Positions 19,901 to 34,900 of a stretch of DNA of 64,000 bases are shown piece by piece. The notes below the pieces were generated by a model. The model was not told the origin of the DNA. It ran no database searches and was given only the letters and a program-made list of their open reading frames with translations. The DNA is from Bolinopsis microptera (lineage: Eukaryota > Ctenophora > Tentaculata > Lobata > Bolinopsidae): positions 1,898,312 through 1,962,311 of the forward strand of contig NC_087084.1 in NCBI RefSeq assembly GCF_026151205.1, read 5' to 3'. Numbering within the stretch: position 1 is the stretch's first letter; the number at the start of each line of letters is the position of its first letter. Position numbers and translations under genes: made by a program.

Positions 19901-22900
19901 CCATCACATGACTACCTATTAGAGAGACATCTAACAGTTGAGGGATATTGAGGGGTACTGACTCTATTGAGGGGTACTGGCTCAATTGAGGGGTACTGAC
20001 TCTATTGAGGGGTACTGATTCAATTGAGGGGTACTGACTCTATTGAGGGGTACTGACTCAATTGAGGGGTACTGACTCAATTGAGGGGTACTGACTCTAT
20101 TGAGGGGTACTGGCTCAATTGAGGGGTACTGACTCTATTGAGGGGTACTGATTCAATTGAGGGGTACTGACTCTATTGCGGGGTACTGGCTCAATTGAGG
20201 GGTACTGACTTTATTGAGGGGTACTGACTCTATTGAGGGGTACTGACTCTATTGAGGGGTACTGACTCTATTGAGGGGTACTGACTCTATTGAGGGCCAG
20301 GGGTACTGACTCTATTGAGGGGTACTGACTCTATTGAGGGGTACTGTCTCAATTGAGGGGTACTGACTCTATTGAGGGGTACTGGCTCATTTGAGGGGTA
20401 CTGGCTCTATTGAGGGGTACTGACTCTATTGAGGGGTATTGATAACATCAACAGCGCGGAATATTTACCGTTAATTAATTTACCTTTAATAACGGGGTGT
20501 TTATCGTTAAATATTCTTATTTCAGGTCACACATTCAATTGTAAATGCCACCTTTGCCACCAAGTCAGTTTTACTGTTCAAATTGTCGTTCAGCAAACTT
20601 CTCCAACAGTTCAGTTCTCCGACGGGGATAGTTTTATTAGCTGGTATTTTCCATCAATGTAGGTGCAATTTCACACTCTCAGCCCACATTATTACTCCAA
20701 ATAGTCCTCAACACATTTTAATGTGCTGCATAACATCGTCTGGTTCTACCTTACAAGGCGATGATATGACGCCTTGACAATTGTACTCTTGTCTCTTGTC
20801 CAGTACCTTCGCTGTGCAGTGTGCTTCAGTTTTGTGCTGCAGCGTTGTACTATCTATTAGTTTATATCGTTCAATATTTATTCTATTCGAGGATAAGGTT
20901 GAGAGAAAACTGAATTTATCTTTTAATCTTAAGTCCGTGATAAAGTGATGGATCACACTGATTTGTTAGTCCTTTTGCTGACTTTTATATTGTTCACATG
21001 TGAAGCAGGCATTCCATTGAAGCACGCATTGTGTGCTATTTATTAATTGATATTGTACTCAATAAGCTGCTCTATTGTATTGTTTAATGTATAGCAACTG
21101 ACGTCAGCTAACAAGAGACAATAGGTATACGATAGACAAGTGGTTCTGTGGTTCATAGCTGTCACTTCTATGTCAGAGTTGTATCGTGTTGTCACAGTTC
21201 CAATTTTCATTCAAGAGCACATTTCTCAACGTTTTTGATTTAATCGAACAGCTTACAGCGTTCAAGAAAGTTCTTGTTGCCCGTTGCCGCCTATACCCCC
21301 CCCCCCCCGCCTATAATACCGAACGCCAAATAACTCCAGCGAAATTTTCTGAGTATTGTCCGTTATAGAATCCACATATTCCTTCCGCTTTATAAAATAG
21401 ACTGGACACGTTACCTCCTAATAAGGGCATCATCTGGTAAGATAAAAGTGCTATGTCGAGAAAGTCTCTGGTAAGATAAAAGTGCCCACGTGCATGAAAT
21501 ACTAGTCAAGTGACCTGCTCTAAGGAGCCCCACTCCACCTCGTGGATTCTAAGGTCGCAAGGGAATAAGTTATTATTATAGTCCGGGTTTTTACCACGTC
21601 ACTTTATTAATGTCAAAACATGCTTTATTACATTGCGTCGTCATGGGAAAACCGTTCACTGACACGCGCTTATCGATCACGTGACTTCTGTAGCATAAGC
21701 ACGTGACTGGTGTGGTTGGTGTTTAACTCTGGTCACGTGTCTGTGAGCGTGTCACGTGTCTGTGCGCGTGTCACGTGATTTATAAACGCTTCACTCAGAC
21801 ACCCGCACATAAATCCCGCGTCGCGTGGTCCATCTAAAATATATAGGTTTAGTTTGCGTTTATATAACTTTTTGGAACGTTGCCCTAAATCAACCAAGTT
21901 ATGAGATTTTCATAACGTTACGTTTAATAATAATTACATTAGTTCTACAGCACTACTCAAAGTCACGTTTAACCCAGTAACATTAGCCGCATTACAGAGT
22001 AACTACCTGCGGGTTAAGTTACCCGTTAAGCTGTTTAACCCATTAGAGAATACATGTGTTGTAATGTGTTGCTTGTAGTTGTACATCTTCTCTCTCCCAC
22101 ACCATGTACAGTTACACGGTACAGGTACACTGTGTTTCACAGTTACACTGTGTTTCTGTTACACTGTGTTTCACAGTTACACTGTGTTTCTGTTACACTG
22201 TGTTTCGCAGTTACTCTGTGTTTCTGTTACACTGTGTTTCACAGTTACACTGTGTTTCTGTTACACTGTGTTTCACAGTTACACTGTGTTTCTGTTACAC
22301 TGTGTTTCACAGTTACACTGTGTTTCTGTTACACTGTGTTTCGCAGTTACTCTGTGTTTCTGTTACACTGTGTTTCACAGTTACACTGTGTTTCTGTTAC
22401 ACTGTGTTTCACAGTTACACTGTGTTTCTGTTACACTGTGTTTCACAGTTACACTGTGTTTCGCAGTAACACTGTGTTTCACAGTTACACCGTGTTTCTG
22501 TTTCACTGTGTTTCACAGTTACACTGTGTTTCACAGTTACTCTGTGTTTCACAGTTAAACTGTGTTTCTGTTACACTGTGTTTCACAGTTACACTGTGTT
22601 TCACAGTTACTCTGTGTTTCACAGTTACACTGTGTTTCTGTTACACTGTGTTTCGCAGTTACTCTGTGTTTCTGTTACACTGTGTTTCACAGTTACACCG
22701 TGTTTCTGTTTCACTGTGTTTCACAGTTACACTGTGTTTCACAGTTACACTGTGTTTCACAGTTACACTGTGTTTCACAGTTACACTGTGTTTCACAGTT
22801 ACACTGTGTTTCTGTTACACTGTGTTTCACAGTTACACTGTGTTTCGCAGTAACACTGTGTTTCACAGTTACACCGTGTTTCTGTTTCACTGTGTTTCAC

Positions 22901-25900
22901 AGTTACACTGTGTTTCACAGTTACACTGTGTTTCACAGTTAAACTGTGTTTCTGTTACACTGTGTTTCACAGTTACACTGTGTTTCACAGTTACTCTGTG
23001 TTTCACAGTTACACTGTGTTTCTGTTACACTGTGTTTCGCAGTTACTCTGTGTTTCTGTTACACTGTGTTTCACAGTTACACCGTGTTTCTGTTTCACTG
23101 TGTTTCACAGTTACACTGTGTTTCACAGTTACACTGTGTTTCACAGTTACACTGTGTTTCACAGTTACACTGTGTTTCACAGTTACACTGTGTTTCTGTT
23201 ACACTGTGTTTCACAGTTACTCTGTGTTTCACAGTTACTCTGTGTTTCACAGTTACACTGTGTTTCTGTTACACTGTGTTTCACAGTTACACTGTGTTTC
23301 GCAGTTACACTGTGTTTCACAGTTACACTGTGTTTCGCAGTTACACTGTGTTTCGCAGTTACACTGTGTTTCGCAGTAACACTGTGTTTCACAGTTACAC
23401 TGTGTTTCGCAGTTACACTGTGTTTCACGTTATGTTCTGTAATAGTCACTGTTTGCCTCCCAATACCCATCAAACAAATTGTCATGGTCAGAAATTCGTA
23501 CTTTTCACTTTTGAGGAAATGTTTTTGTTTCTTTGGAGGATGACACTGTATTAAGGAAAACATGGTCATAACTGCTAGCTCCAATTAACAACATAGTAAT
23601 TATATTATATTTGAAACCGGATGTTTTCTGACGACTAACAAAATACAGTATGTGTGAATATTTCGTCAGCTCTGCTACATCGCTATTGCTGCATTCTCCC
23701 TGTGTCTTGTGACCATCGTGTTGCTTTCAAACCTGCTCGAATCTTCCCTCACTCATTAAGAGTTAAACCATTTCCAATCAATACAGAGCTTACAGTTACA
23801 TAGCTTATCTGACCGATATCAATTTGACTGAACGTCTTTGTCAAAGCGTTAGTTAAGCGGTGTGTCCAACTCACGTCACTGATAAAATCCTATATATTGT
23901 ACTGCTGCCAGCTGCTAATGTATAGTTGTATAATGCTTATTGGTATTTTGTACTGCTGCCAGCTGCTAATGTATAGTTGTATAATGCTTATTGGTATTTT
24001 GTACTGCTGCCAGCTCCTAATGTATAGTTGTATAATGCTTATTGGTATTTTGTACTGCTGCCAGCTCCTAATGTATAGTTGTATAATGCTTATTGGTATT
24101 TTGTACTGCTGCCAGCTCCTAATGTATAGTTGTATAATGCTTATTGGTATTTTGTACTGCTGCCAGCTGCTAATGTATAGTTGTATAATGCTTATTGGTA
24201 TTTTGTACTGCTGCCAGCTGCTAATGTATAGTTGTATACTGCTTATTGGTATTTTGTACTGCTGCCAGCTGCTAATGTATAGTTGTATAATGCTTATCGG
24301 TATTTTGTACTGCTGCCAGCTCCTAATGTATAGTTGTATAATGCTTATTGGTATTTTGTACTGCTGCCAGCTCCTAATGTATAGTTGTATAATGCTTATT
24401 GGTATTTTGTACTGCTGCCAGCTGCTAATGTATAGTTGTATAATGCTTATTGGTATTTTGTACTGCTGCCAGCTGCTAATGTATAGTTGTATAATGCTTA
24501 TTGGTATTTTGTACTGCTGCCAGCTCCTAATGTATAGTTGTATAATGCTTATTGGTATTTTGTACTGCTGCCAGCTCCTAATGTATAGTTGTATAATGCT
24601 TATTGGTATTTTGTACTGCTGCCAGCTGCTAATGTATAGTTGTATAATGCTTATTGGTATTTTGTACTGCTGCCAGCTGCTAATGTATAGTTGTATAATG
24701 CTTATTGGTATTTTGTACTGCTGCCAGCTGCTAATGTATAGTTGTATAATGCTTATTGGTATTTTGTACTGCTGCCAGCTGCTAATGTATAGTTGTATAA
24801 TGCTTATTGGTATTTTGTACTGCTGCCAGCTGCTAATGTATAGTTGTATACTGCTTATTGGTATTTTGTACTGCTGCCAGCTGCTAATGTATAGTTGTAT
24901 AATGCTTATTGGTATTTTGTACTGCTGCCAGCTGCTAATGTATAGTTGTATAATGCTTATCGGTATTTTGTACTGCTGCCAGCTGCTAATGTATAGTTGT
25001 ATAATGCTTATCGGTATTTTGTACTGCTGCCAGCTGCTAATGTATAGTTGTATAATGCTTATTGGTATTTTGTACTGCTGCCAGCTGCTAATGTATAGTT
25101 GTATACTGCTTATTGGTATTTTGTACTGCTGCCAGCTGCTAATGTATAGTTGTATAATGCTTATTGGTATTTTGTACTGCTGCCAGCTGCTAATGTATAG
25201 TTGTATACTGCTTATTGGTATTTTGTACTGCTGCCAGCTGCTAATGTATAGTTGTATAATGCTTATTGGTATTTTGTACTGCTGCCAGCTGCTAATGTAT
25301 AGTTGTATACTGCTTATTGGTATTTTGTACTGCTGCCAGCTGCTAATGTATAGTTGTATACTGCTTATTGGTATTTTGTACTGCTGCCAGCTGCTAATGT
25401 ATAGTTGTATAATGCTTATTGGTATTTTGTACTGCTGCCAGTTGCTAATGTATAGTTGTATACTGCTTATTGGTATTTTGTACTGCTGCCAGCTGCTAAT
25501 GTATAGTTGTATACTGCTTATTGGTATTTTGTACTGCTGCCAGCTGCTAATGTATAGTTGTATACTGCTTATTGGTATTTTGTACTGCTGCCAGCTGCTA
25601 ATGTATAGTTGTATACTGCTTATTGGTATTTTGTACTGCTGCCAGCTGCTAATGTATAGTTGTATAATGCTTATTGGTATTTTGCCAGCATTCTGTAATA
25701 TTGATAACTAAAAGCTGCTGTAAGTGATTTGCCACAGTATAGTAAGCAACAATCTGGTTTCTGTCTGGCTCTATTTCCTGAGTACTGGTTTGTTATCCTC
25801 CGATAGTTTTATAGATTAAACTCGTTATGTCGCTGATATAATACTCTAGACTGCAGCTCAGCTGATTTATATAGTACTTGTATACTGTATAGTAGTCAGT

Positions 25901-28900
25901 TGATCATGCTTAGTGGTATTTTGCAAAGTATTATATGTGGTAGCGAGCAGCTGTGTGGTGATATTCCGCCGCTGTAGGTAGCAATCTGGACTGTTCTCTA
26001 GTACGCTACTTGCTTCTTGTCTGTGTTTCCTGTGTGTGGCCATCCATAAATTAGGTCGCTCTTCCCCAATTCCCCTCCCGGCATCGTCCATTTGAGTTGC
26101 AAAATTGAAAAAACCCCTCCCTATCCGATGGACGTGTTTATGGATGGTCCCTTAAGTTATTGTAAAACTACAGTATTGTAAAACTACAGGTCCCTTAAGT
26201 TATTGTAAAACTACAGTATTGTAAAACTACAGGTCCCTTTAAGTTATTGTAAAACTACAGTATTGTAAAACTACAGGTCCCTTAAGTTATTGTAAAACTA
26301 CAGTATTGTAAAACTACAGGTCCCTTTAAGTTATTGTAAAACTACAGTATTGTAAAACTACCGGTCCCTTAAGTTATTGTAAAACTACAGGTCTCTTAAG
26401 TTATTGTAAAACTACAGGTCCCTTAAGTTATTGTAAAACTACAGTATTGTAAAACTACAGGTCCCATTATAAGTTATTGTAAAACTACAGTGCAGTGCGA
26501 GTACCGACCGTCTGACTTAACGTACAGCTTTTTATGTAATTTGATTTGCAATTACTTTATTCAATTTTTGTTTGACAAATGCAAACATTTAAAAACTATT
26601 GTAAATGCTCTCCCAACAGGCAACCTTTACCGGGTACCAATCTTTATCGGGTACCAAGACTTCTGTTAACATAATTTATCAGTGTCAAATGATTACCAGT
26701 TATATTGTAAATTATTGCCAAGCTGTTCGATAGATACCGACGGCTCCAGTGGCAGGAGCTATATTGATGAAGGAGCAATACATAGTAAACGAGATTAATA
26801 AAGGGAAATATCCGGTGATAGATTAAATTAAGGAACCATGGGGTGTAGTGGGGTGTAGTGCTCAAATTTATTTTAATTTTCTCCGATTTCCGTTAGGCTT
26901 GTGGATTTATCTCAGCGATTGTACTCTGTGGCATAACCGACGACCGAATACTATCCGCTGATGGACTTTCCTTAACTTCATTCCGTTTTATCATCCCTTG
27001 CCATCTTACATCTGTAGACTGTACATCAGTACAATCAATTTAAATAGTCGATACAATCAGCCAGCTGGCTAATACAATGTGATTGCAATAGAAGTTGAGC
27101 TTTTAATCTCCCTCTAAAGTCTAATAGTATTCTAATAGTATTCTAATAGTATTCCAATACAGGACCCGTGTTGTCTTAAATTTCATCTTAGAGTCTGCTA
27201 TAGTTGCTGTATTACGTATGGCCTAGGGCGAGGACCCTGCTGTATTTATATTTGGGTCGTGTTCTTGTATCCGGTCAGTTTTACCTTAGCACCGTGCTTC
27301 ATTGATGTTTGTAAGGAGTCTCTAGATAATTTCATCATGAACAGAAGACACATTTGGAGAGTTGTTTGTTCGGTGCAGTCGTGCAGATTCTTTTGAAAGT
27401 TATAATGTAAGTCGTGTCTCGTGATTAATATGTAACTGAATTTTCCAAGATTTAATTTCACAAATTGTCATGCATGCTTACTTTAAAAGACTGGAATGCC
27501 TGCTTGCGATTATTCAATAACCTATGCAGTATGCATTATAACGCAACTTTCTCTGCCAATAGCATATCTCTGCCAATAGCATATGAGATACATGCTGTTC
27601 CTCTTTGATGTTCCTCGGGAACCTTTTACCGACAAGATTTTACATTGAGGCATTTATTTATCATATCAAAAAAGTTCAAAGCTTTGCTTGATGCCTTGAT
27701 ATTATGATATAATATTCCTTTACTTGTATTTTCCTATAATAAATTTCGTATGAAACGTCAGTTTTACAGTGATGCTAAGAGTTAACAATGTACTGAGATC
27801 AACAAGTTTGGGGGCTCTCCCCCGATACGGACGTCTGCAAGCTCTACCCCAACTTCAGCACAGCACTCCAGCCCGTCACAAACGCTCTGACGCACAAACT
27901 GACAGTCACGTTGTTCCGCCCGTTCTGCTGAACTTCCAGGATGCGAAAGCAGCATATGAGTCGAAAAACACGTTTGAACTGTTTAGATCCCGTATTGTGC
28001 TGCGTCTGTGTGGTATTGATTCCATCGTCAATAACAACGAGAAACTCTTGAAGTTCTCCAAAATAATGCTGCCGAAAAAGATGTTTGATTCTGTTATGAG
28101 GATGACGTTTTATGGTCAGTTTGTCGGTGGAGCTGATGTAAATGATCTCCGACCAAAACTCTCAAAAATGCAGGAGTACGGGGTGAAGCCCATCCTGGAT
28201 TACTCAGTTGAAGCAGATCTAAAGGAGGATGAAACAGATGAGATTCCCGAGATTGCTGTTACAGAAGTGCAGTTTAAACAAGATTCCATATCCTCCAAAC
28301 GTAACACCCACCAAGCCGTAGCTCGAGCTTATCCTTACAAAGGAGAAGACAGTTGTGAGGAGAACTTGAACATATTCCTGGAATGTTTGGAGACAGCGAG
28401 CCAAGTTTGTGATAAAAACGCATTCTCCGCGATCAAGGTCACAGGTCTGGGTAAACCCAACGCACTGCTTGAAGGCTCTCATTTTTTGCATCGGATCCAG
28501 GAATTGTATATCAAACATTCCCAAACATTTGAAGGTACGCTGCCCTCCTATATCAATATCAAGTACCTGCCTAAAGATGTACTAGGACCCAAGGAACTTC
28601 TTGCAGAACTAAGAATGACGCTCGATAATTTCCGAGCTATGTTAACCAGTCTGGGCGCTGATTTAAGCGAAAGTGAAATCACAGATTTGTTTAATTCAAT
28701 GTCTCCGGATGAAATGGGCCATATTAAATACCACAGATTCCGCGAATCTTGCATGCCTGGTCCACCAGAGAAACCACTCTACACCGTGTTAACACATCTC
28801 AATCTTCCTGATGGTAAAATTAAAATGAGCGCCGACCACTTAGAAGCACTTAATAGAGTCGAAGAAAGACTGATTGTGCTGTGCGACCGCGCAGTTGAGT

Positions 28901-31900
28901 TGGACGCCAAGATACTCATCGACGCTGAACAGACCTACTTCCAACCTATGATAGACTACTTTGCGAACAAGATGATGTCCCGATATAACAAGGAAAACGT
29001 TTACGTGTTCAACACTTATCAGTGTTATCTCAAGTCCACCCCGTCCCAGCTTATCTATGATGCAGATAAAGCGAACGTGCTGGGTTACAAACTCGGCGCA
29101 AAGCTTGTCCGTGGCGCGTACATGGAACAAGAACGCCAACGCGCGCTCGACCTTAACTACGAGGACCCTATATACCCCGATAAAGCACACACGAACTCAT
29201 GCTACCACAATATGGTTGAAATCGTCCTGAAGCAGATCGAAAGACAGAAATGTCAGGTGATGATAGCATCCCACAACGAATTCACCATCCAGTACGTTGT
29301 GGAGCGAATGAGACAGTCCGGTATTTGTCCGGCAAACGGGGGCATCTTTTTCGGGCAGCTGCTTGGAATGTGTGATCAAGTCACGTACTTGTTAGGCGCA
29401 GGTGGGTACTGCAGCTATAAGTACGTACCGTACGGACCCATTGAGGCGGTGTTACCGTATCTGTCCCGGCGTGCGTACGAGAATAAGGGAATGTTGAAGG
29501 GGAGTCAGAAGGAAATTGAGCTGCTGAAAGGAGAGCTGAAGAGAAGGAGATGGAGTGTGTTCAGTACTGCTAATTAGGGGTCATTGTATGGTTAATTAGG
29601 AACGCTTTATTTAAACAGTGACCCAGGTTGAATTTGCTAGATTTATATCTAGAAACCCAGGCCCTTTGTAATCATTGTACAATGTACATTGTACATCGTA
29701 CATTGGATTTAACTAAATGTGTGTTGCTAGAATGCGTATTGTTTTTTATCGAAAATCTTTCAAAGCGACATACAGAATTAAACTTAGTCGAATTAAAATT
29801 GTATACCTTTATCGGTAAATTGAATTACTCGAAAATTAAAATTACTAGGTAAGTTATATCATAATATATAGGATAGGATGTTTTTACATTTTGTATCAGC
29901 TGCAGCGTATGTTAAGATTTAAGAACTACTCGACAGTCGACAATTAACAATGGATTTCGTCCCCATATGCATATGGAAATGTATTTTATTCAGTTTAAGA
30001 GGGTTCACCCTAATGTTTTTGTGATACTCGTTTTTGAAATAGCAGTTCAGGTGACCAGCAAACTAGACCCGTGACATAAATTTTGAGGGGGTCACGGACC
30101 CAAGCGTCAACTGAACTGCTATCTCGAAAACAAGTTTCACAAAAAATCAGGGTGAAAGCTATTTTCAACCCAGATTTATTCAGTTATTCAATTTTTAAAT
30201 GCGAGATGCTAGTATTATTCTGATTCTCAAAAGCAAAAATAAATTAAAATTAAACAAAAAGTTAATGACTGCAATGATTCGTCAAACTGCAAATTCAACA
30301 AAAGTGAAACTTTAAACTGGTCGTTTTAAAACTGCCAGTCCTTAATGATCCACCAACCATCATCATTTCCACAGTTCATTTATTTTTCATCGTCACACCC
30401 AAAAAGAGGAAAGGGAGAGTTTGATGGATCAAGAGTTTGATGTGGATTTCAGTGGAGGCTTAAATTAGATTCAACAATTCAATTCTTGATACTCATTACT
30501 CAAGTGAAGAAAAAGATTTATCTTACAACATGAATATCATAAGCAATAATTATATGAGTTCTAATACCTATACCTTGAATTCGAAGCAGCCTAGATTCAA
30601 TAAAATTACACAATTTATCATAATACGATCACGTGAAATTAAATCTACATGCAGATGTAAAAAGTAACAAGTTTGTTCTCAGGCTTCATTCGGAGGAAAG
30701 GGTCAATACGATTCTGACATCTACGGTACCCCAGGAATGTAAGTAATTACAACTATTTCCGTCAGTCTTTCCGTCAATTCTTCAGATCTGGTCAGTCACC
30801 ACTCACTGCACCGGACTAATATTTGCACTCAGTTGATATTTGCAGCGTTCATAATTTAATATGATAAGTATTCAGAGAACAATATGACTGCAATACATTC
30901 TTTGTCTTGACATAATCGGTAGTATGCCGTGTTGCGCTCTGAGGCACATGTTGAGTATCTAATATTGATAAGTAATCGTTGACAACACTGACCAAAGTTC
31001 CCTTTTTGTATGGGACGAAACGAAATGAAATGATGTGCTTGTTAATGCTCTTATGAACAGCAACTGACGCAAGTATTAAAATATTTTGATGATAGTTGAT
31101 TAGTTATCATCAAAATATATGATCGACCCACTCATAAGAGCGAAGAAAGATTACCAATTAGTATTAAAACGTTGAAATGAATGATATGTTTATTGTTTAA
31201 AAGGAATACTGAAATGTAAGAATCATCTCTATTCCTAAATTAAAAACATAAAAATCAAAAGTAAGGTCGTTTGTCCGTCCGTCTGTTCGTCCGTCTGTCT
31301 GTCAATAGACGTATCTCCTGAGTTCCTGACACAGCGAGGACGTCTGATGACGTCACAATGAGTCTATCCCAGGGGTGAGGGAGGTTACAACACGTCACTA
31401 GAGAAGACACCAGCCGCTCACCATGTGGACGAGGACGACTACGGTAAAACACCGGAACACATGGGAAAGTATAGTTCCATAGCCAAGTACAAGGACGACG
31501 CTGCTAAGGCTGGAGATGTAAGTCGTGTTTGGGATTATTTTATGGAAATTAAACCTTGCAAGAAAATGTCAGATCACATTGAAATTTGAATGTATTCTTC
31601 TCTTTGTTCGCATTCAACATGAATTTCTGTTGAATAGGCAAGCTAAAAAATGAACAGCAAGTAAATAGGATTTAATATAAAATCCCTTCATAATCTTCAC
31701 ATCGCATCGTTCCCAGGGAGCTACAGACGACCCCTTTGCAGAGACCCGACGTAAACGAATAGTAGACCGACAGAATGAGTACCAACAGAGGTTTAGGAAC
31801 ATGTTGATATCTCCCGCACGTGCTGATGTGTTCGCGGACGGAGGCAAGACTCCGGACCCTTCACAGAGAACTTACTCTGATGTCATGAGGGAGAAACGGC

Positions 31901-34900
31901 TAGCTAAGGAGGGGGTCAGTACTTGCGGAATATATAAAAATTATACTTTATTATTTATTTTTGTTCGAAAGAAAGAGACATTGTCAATGGTCCACTCCAC
32001 CCAATTTTGGGTTTTGGGTTTTTAATTCATTATTTTTACTAAACAATTCTCAGAACGCTATAAGATCCCAAGTATCTGAGAAGAGAAAGGAAGGTACGTT
32101 AACTGTACAACCCGATCAACCAGCCCCTGCCAAGAAGAAGCGAAGGTACGTGACCGGTATTTTAGTCTTTTTAATTAAATAAAGGGATTTAATGAAAGAA
32201 AGGGATCGTAGCGAACATTCTTTGAAATGATTGGGTCATGGGGCGGCAAGAATACTATTTTTGTTTCCAACTAAAAGTTCATTTTAGTACGAGTAGTAAA
32301 ATCAAGATCAATAAAACTCAAACTAAAACTAAAACTCAAACTAAACACGTGACCTCACTAAAACACGTGACGTCACTAAAACACGTGACGTCACTAAAAC
32401 ACGTGACGTCACTAAAACACGTGACGTCACTAAAACACGTGACGTCACTAAAACACGTGACGTATTCCAGGTGGGACGTGAGCACTCCTTCAGAACTAGA
32501 GAACCAGAAAGCTAAAACCCCAACAACTGCTAGTGCTCCAGCCCCAGGCCTGACCCCATCATCCACCTGGGACCCTGAGGTAGGCACAACACTTTCAAAC
32601 CACTTATAAATCATTTTAAGATCAATATTTGTTAACGTTTTTTACACTGTTTTAGCGGTTCTGCGATTTTCAAGAAATGCTTTAGTGCTTGGAATTTCAC
32701 CCTTAACCACGCACCAAAGCTTCCTCCAAAAGTTGCTAAAACATTTCTAAGTTTGGCGTAAAGCTGTCAAATCTCAACCGCTTGCACCATTTTAAGTAAC
32801 GGTCAGCTACTACAATTTAGATATCTGACGTTAAGAAATGTTCATTAAAGAAGGTAGTGCTCTCATGCTTTTAATTCGGAAGGACAGGGTAGGGGGTTGA
32901 AGGAATGTCCGCGAAGTAACACTAGATAAGTCGACGAGTGATTTTAACCCTGTTTTAAAACCGCGCAGTCTAAAACTAGAAGAAAAAAGTGCAGCAAGAG
33001 GTTTAGCGGTTGTTCGCATGATGAGAGGAGAATGAGGGCTGTTAAAATATTTGTATTCATCATATCTGAGAATGTCAATTTACTAAATAAATACCAATTG
33101 CGGAAGCAAGGAACACGTCGTCCCAATGTGTGCAGCCAGTAGAGTCCACCAGCGCTGAGCAGCCACCCCAACCTGATCCTCTACACACCAGCTGCTGTAT
33201 CTTTATCCCGTAGTTCTCTTGTATCTCCCAACGGTTCCCCATCTCCCACCTCATTAGACCCGTGTTACCGAGCTTGTTCCAGACTATGTTGGCTGTGGTG
33301 TCGTCAAAACCTTTACCTGTTTTGGAATACATACGAGGATTGGTGACAAGAGCTAGAGACCTGGCGAAAATGTACGAAAAATAAGTAAGGATATTTCCCT
33401 TCCCAGAAATCACTATATTGAAGTTGACGGTGATTCAGCACTGGTGAAAGCAGTTTATACACTATGTTATATAACATACCACAGACAGTTCCACCGTTGT
33501 AGAGAAGGAGACCGGGCCGTCCGGCTGAGGCAGTGTTTCCACCTGAATCTACTCGCGTGAAACCTTTGTTATCTGAGAAAAAGTATGGACTATGATGGGC
33601 TATGACTGCAGAGTGCAGATATGGACAATTTTATACATGATTTGACCTTGTTCAATTTTGTTCAATTTATAGATCTTATTCTAAGGAATTTAATTACATA
33701 TTTTAAAAACTTGTCTGGAGTTAACTCAGTGAGAAGCAATGTTAGGAATAAGTAAAAGCGGATTGTTTTACGAACTGTTCCAGTGAGCCACTCCGGCCAT
33801 ATTATATGTATACTTTTATATATTTGTTTTACATAGTACTAGTGTTTAGTTTGGTTGTTCCTGACCCTATAGAGCGACTAATAAGATATGATCTCTAGTT
33901 ATTTGAACAGTTAATGGTAAATTAAACCACCCTAGTGTTTACTGTATTAAAAGCTCACCAACAACGCTAGTAAAGAAAAGATCCAGTCTATGCTCACAGT
34001 CCACAGGATCTTTATAAGTACAGGACTCCCACTCTGCTCTCTGGCAGTTCAGGTTCCTTACTTTGATACCGTAACTCTGTTGTATAGTCCACTTGTCACC
34101 GTACGAATACTCAATCTGACCTGGTTGAAGGGGATGTTAAAAAATAGGGTCTCAGTATTTTCAGGGAACACTGGAGTTTTTATGTAGCTGTTTCATATAG
34201 AACCATGCCTTGAGAGTTGAGAAACGTTTTGTGCAGATAGGATTCGTATCAGTTTGTTCACAAAAAATGTGGATCTGCAGTTAGAATTGCTCTTTTGGAA
34301 GCAACAAGGTTACCAGGTTAAGGTTTCCAAAAACTAGTTTACTCACCTGTGTGACCCATGATATCCATGATAAAATCGGAGGTTTTCCGCCCGAACCCAT
34401 GTGCACACACCGTCCCTCCATCCAGGAGAAGTAAACCTGTGTTTTCTGTTGTGACAGGTTCTCCAATGGAGTTTACTAGCTTTAACTCTGGTATATCTGA
34501 GGAGGAATGTGTAGGATGTGTAGGATGTGTAGAATATTTAGGAATGTGTAGGATGTGTAGAATATTTAGGAATGTGTAGAATGTGTAGGATATTTAGGAA
34601 TGTGTAGGATGTGTAGGATGTGTAGAATATTTAGGAATGTGTAAGATGTGTAGAATATTTAGGAATGTGTAGGATGTGTAGAATATTTAGGAATGTGTAG
34701 AATGTGTAGGATGTGTAGAATATTTAGGAATGTGTAGAATGTGTAGGATGTGTAGAATATTTAGGAATGTGTAGGATGTGTAGAATATTTAGGAATGTGT
34801 AGTATGTGTAGAATATTTAGGAATGTGTAGGATGTGTAGAATATTTAGGAATGTGTAGAATGTGTAGAATGTGTAGAATGTGTAGAATGAGTAGGATATA

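Noticed and set aside
19295-21431. Direct repeat gttacctcctaataagggca at about 19295 and 21409 as LTRs
   Set aside because: Match is only about 24 bp, with no polypurine tract, primer site or retroviral-type ORF between them.
22054-23554. Several long overlapping ORFs of HCVSQL / YTVFHS repeats
   Set aside because: They are readings of the acactgtgtttc minisatellite in different frames; no start context, splice signals or non-repeat domain.
23897-25711. 604-codon Cys/Leu-rich ORF
   Set aside because: Produced by a 51-bp satellite (17 codons) without stops; kept as a repeat, not a gene.
32944-33065. Sixth exon of the SRCR-like gene encoding a hydrophobic C-terminus
   Set aside because: It would need a 29-base intron after exon 5; the in-frame stop at 33075 is the simpler reading.
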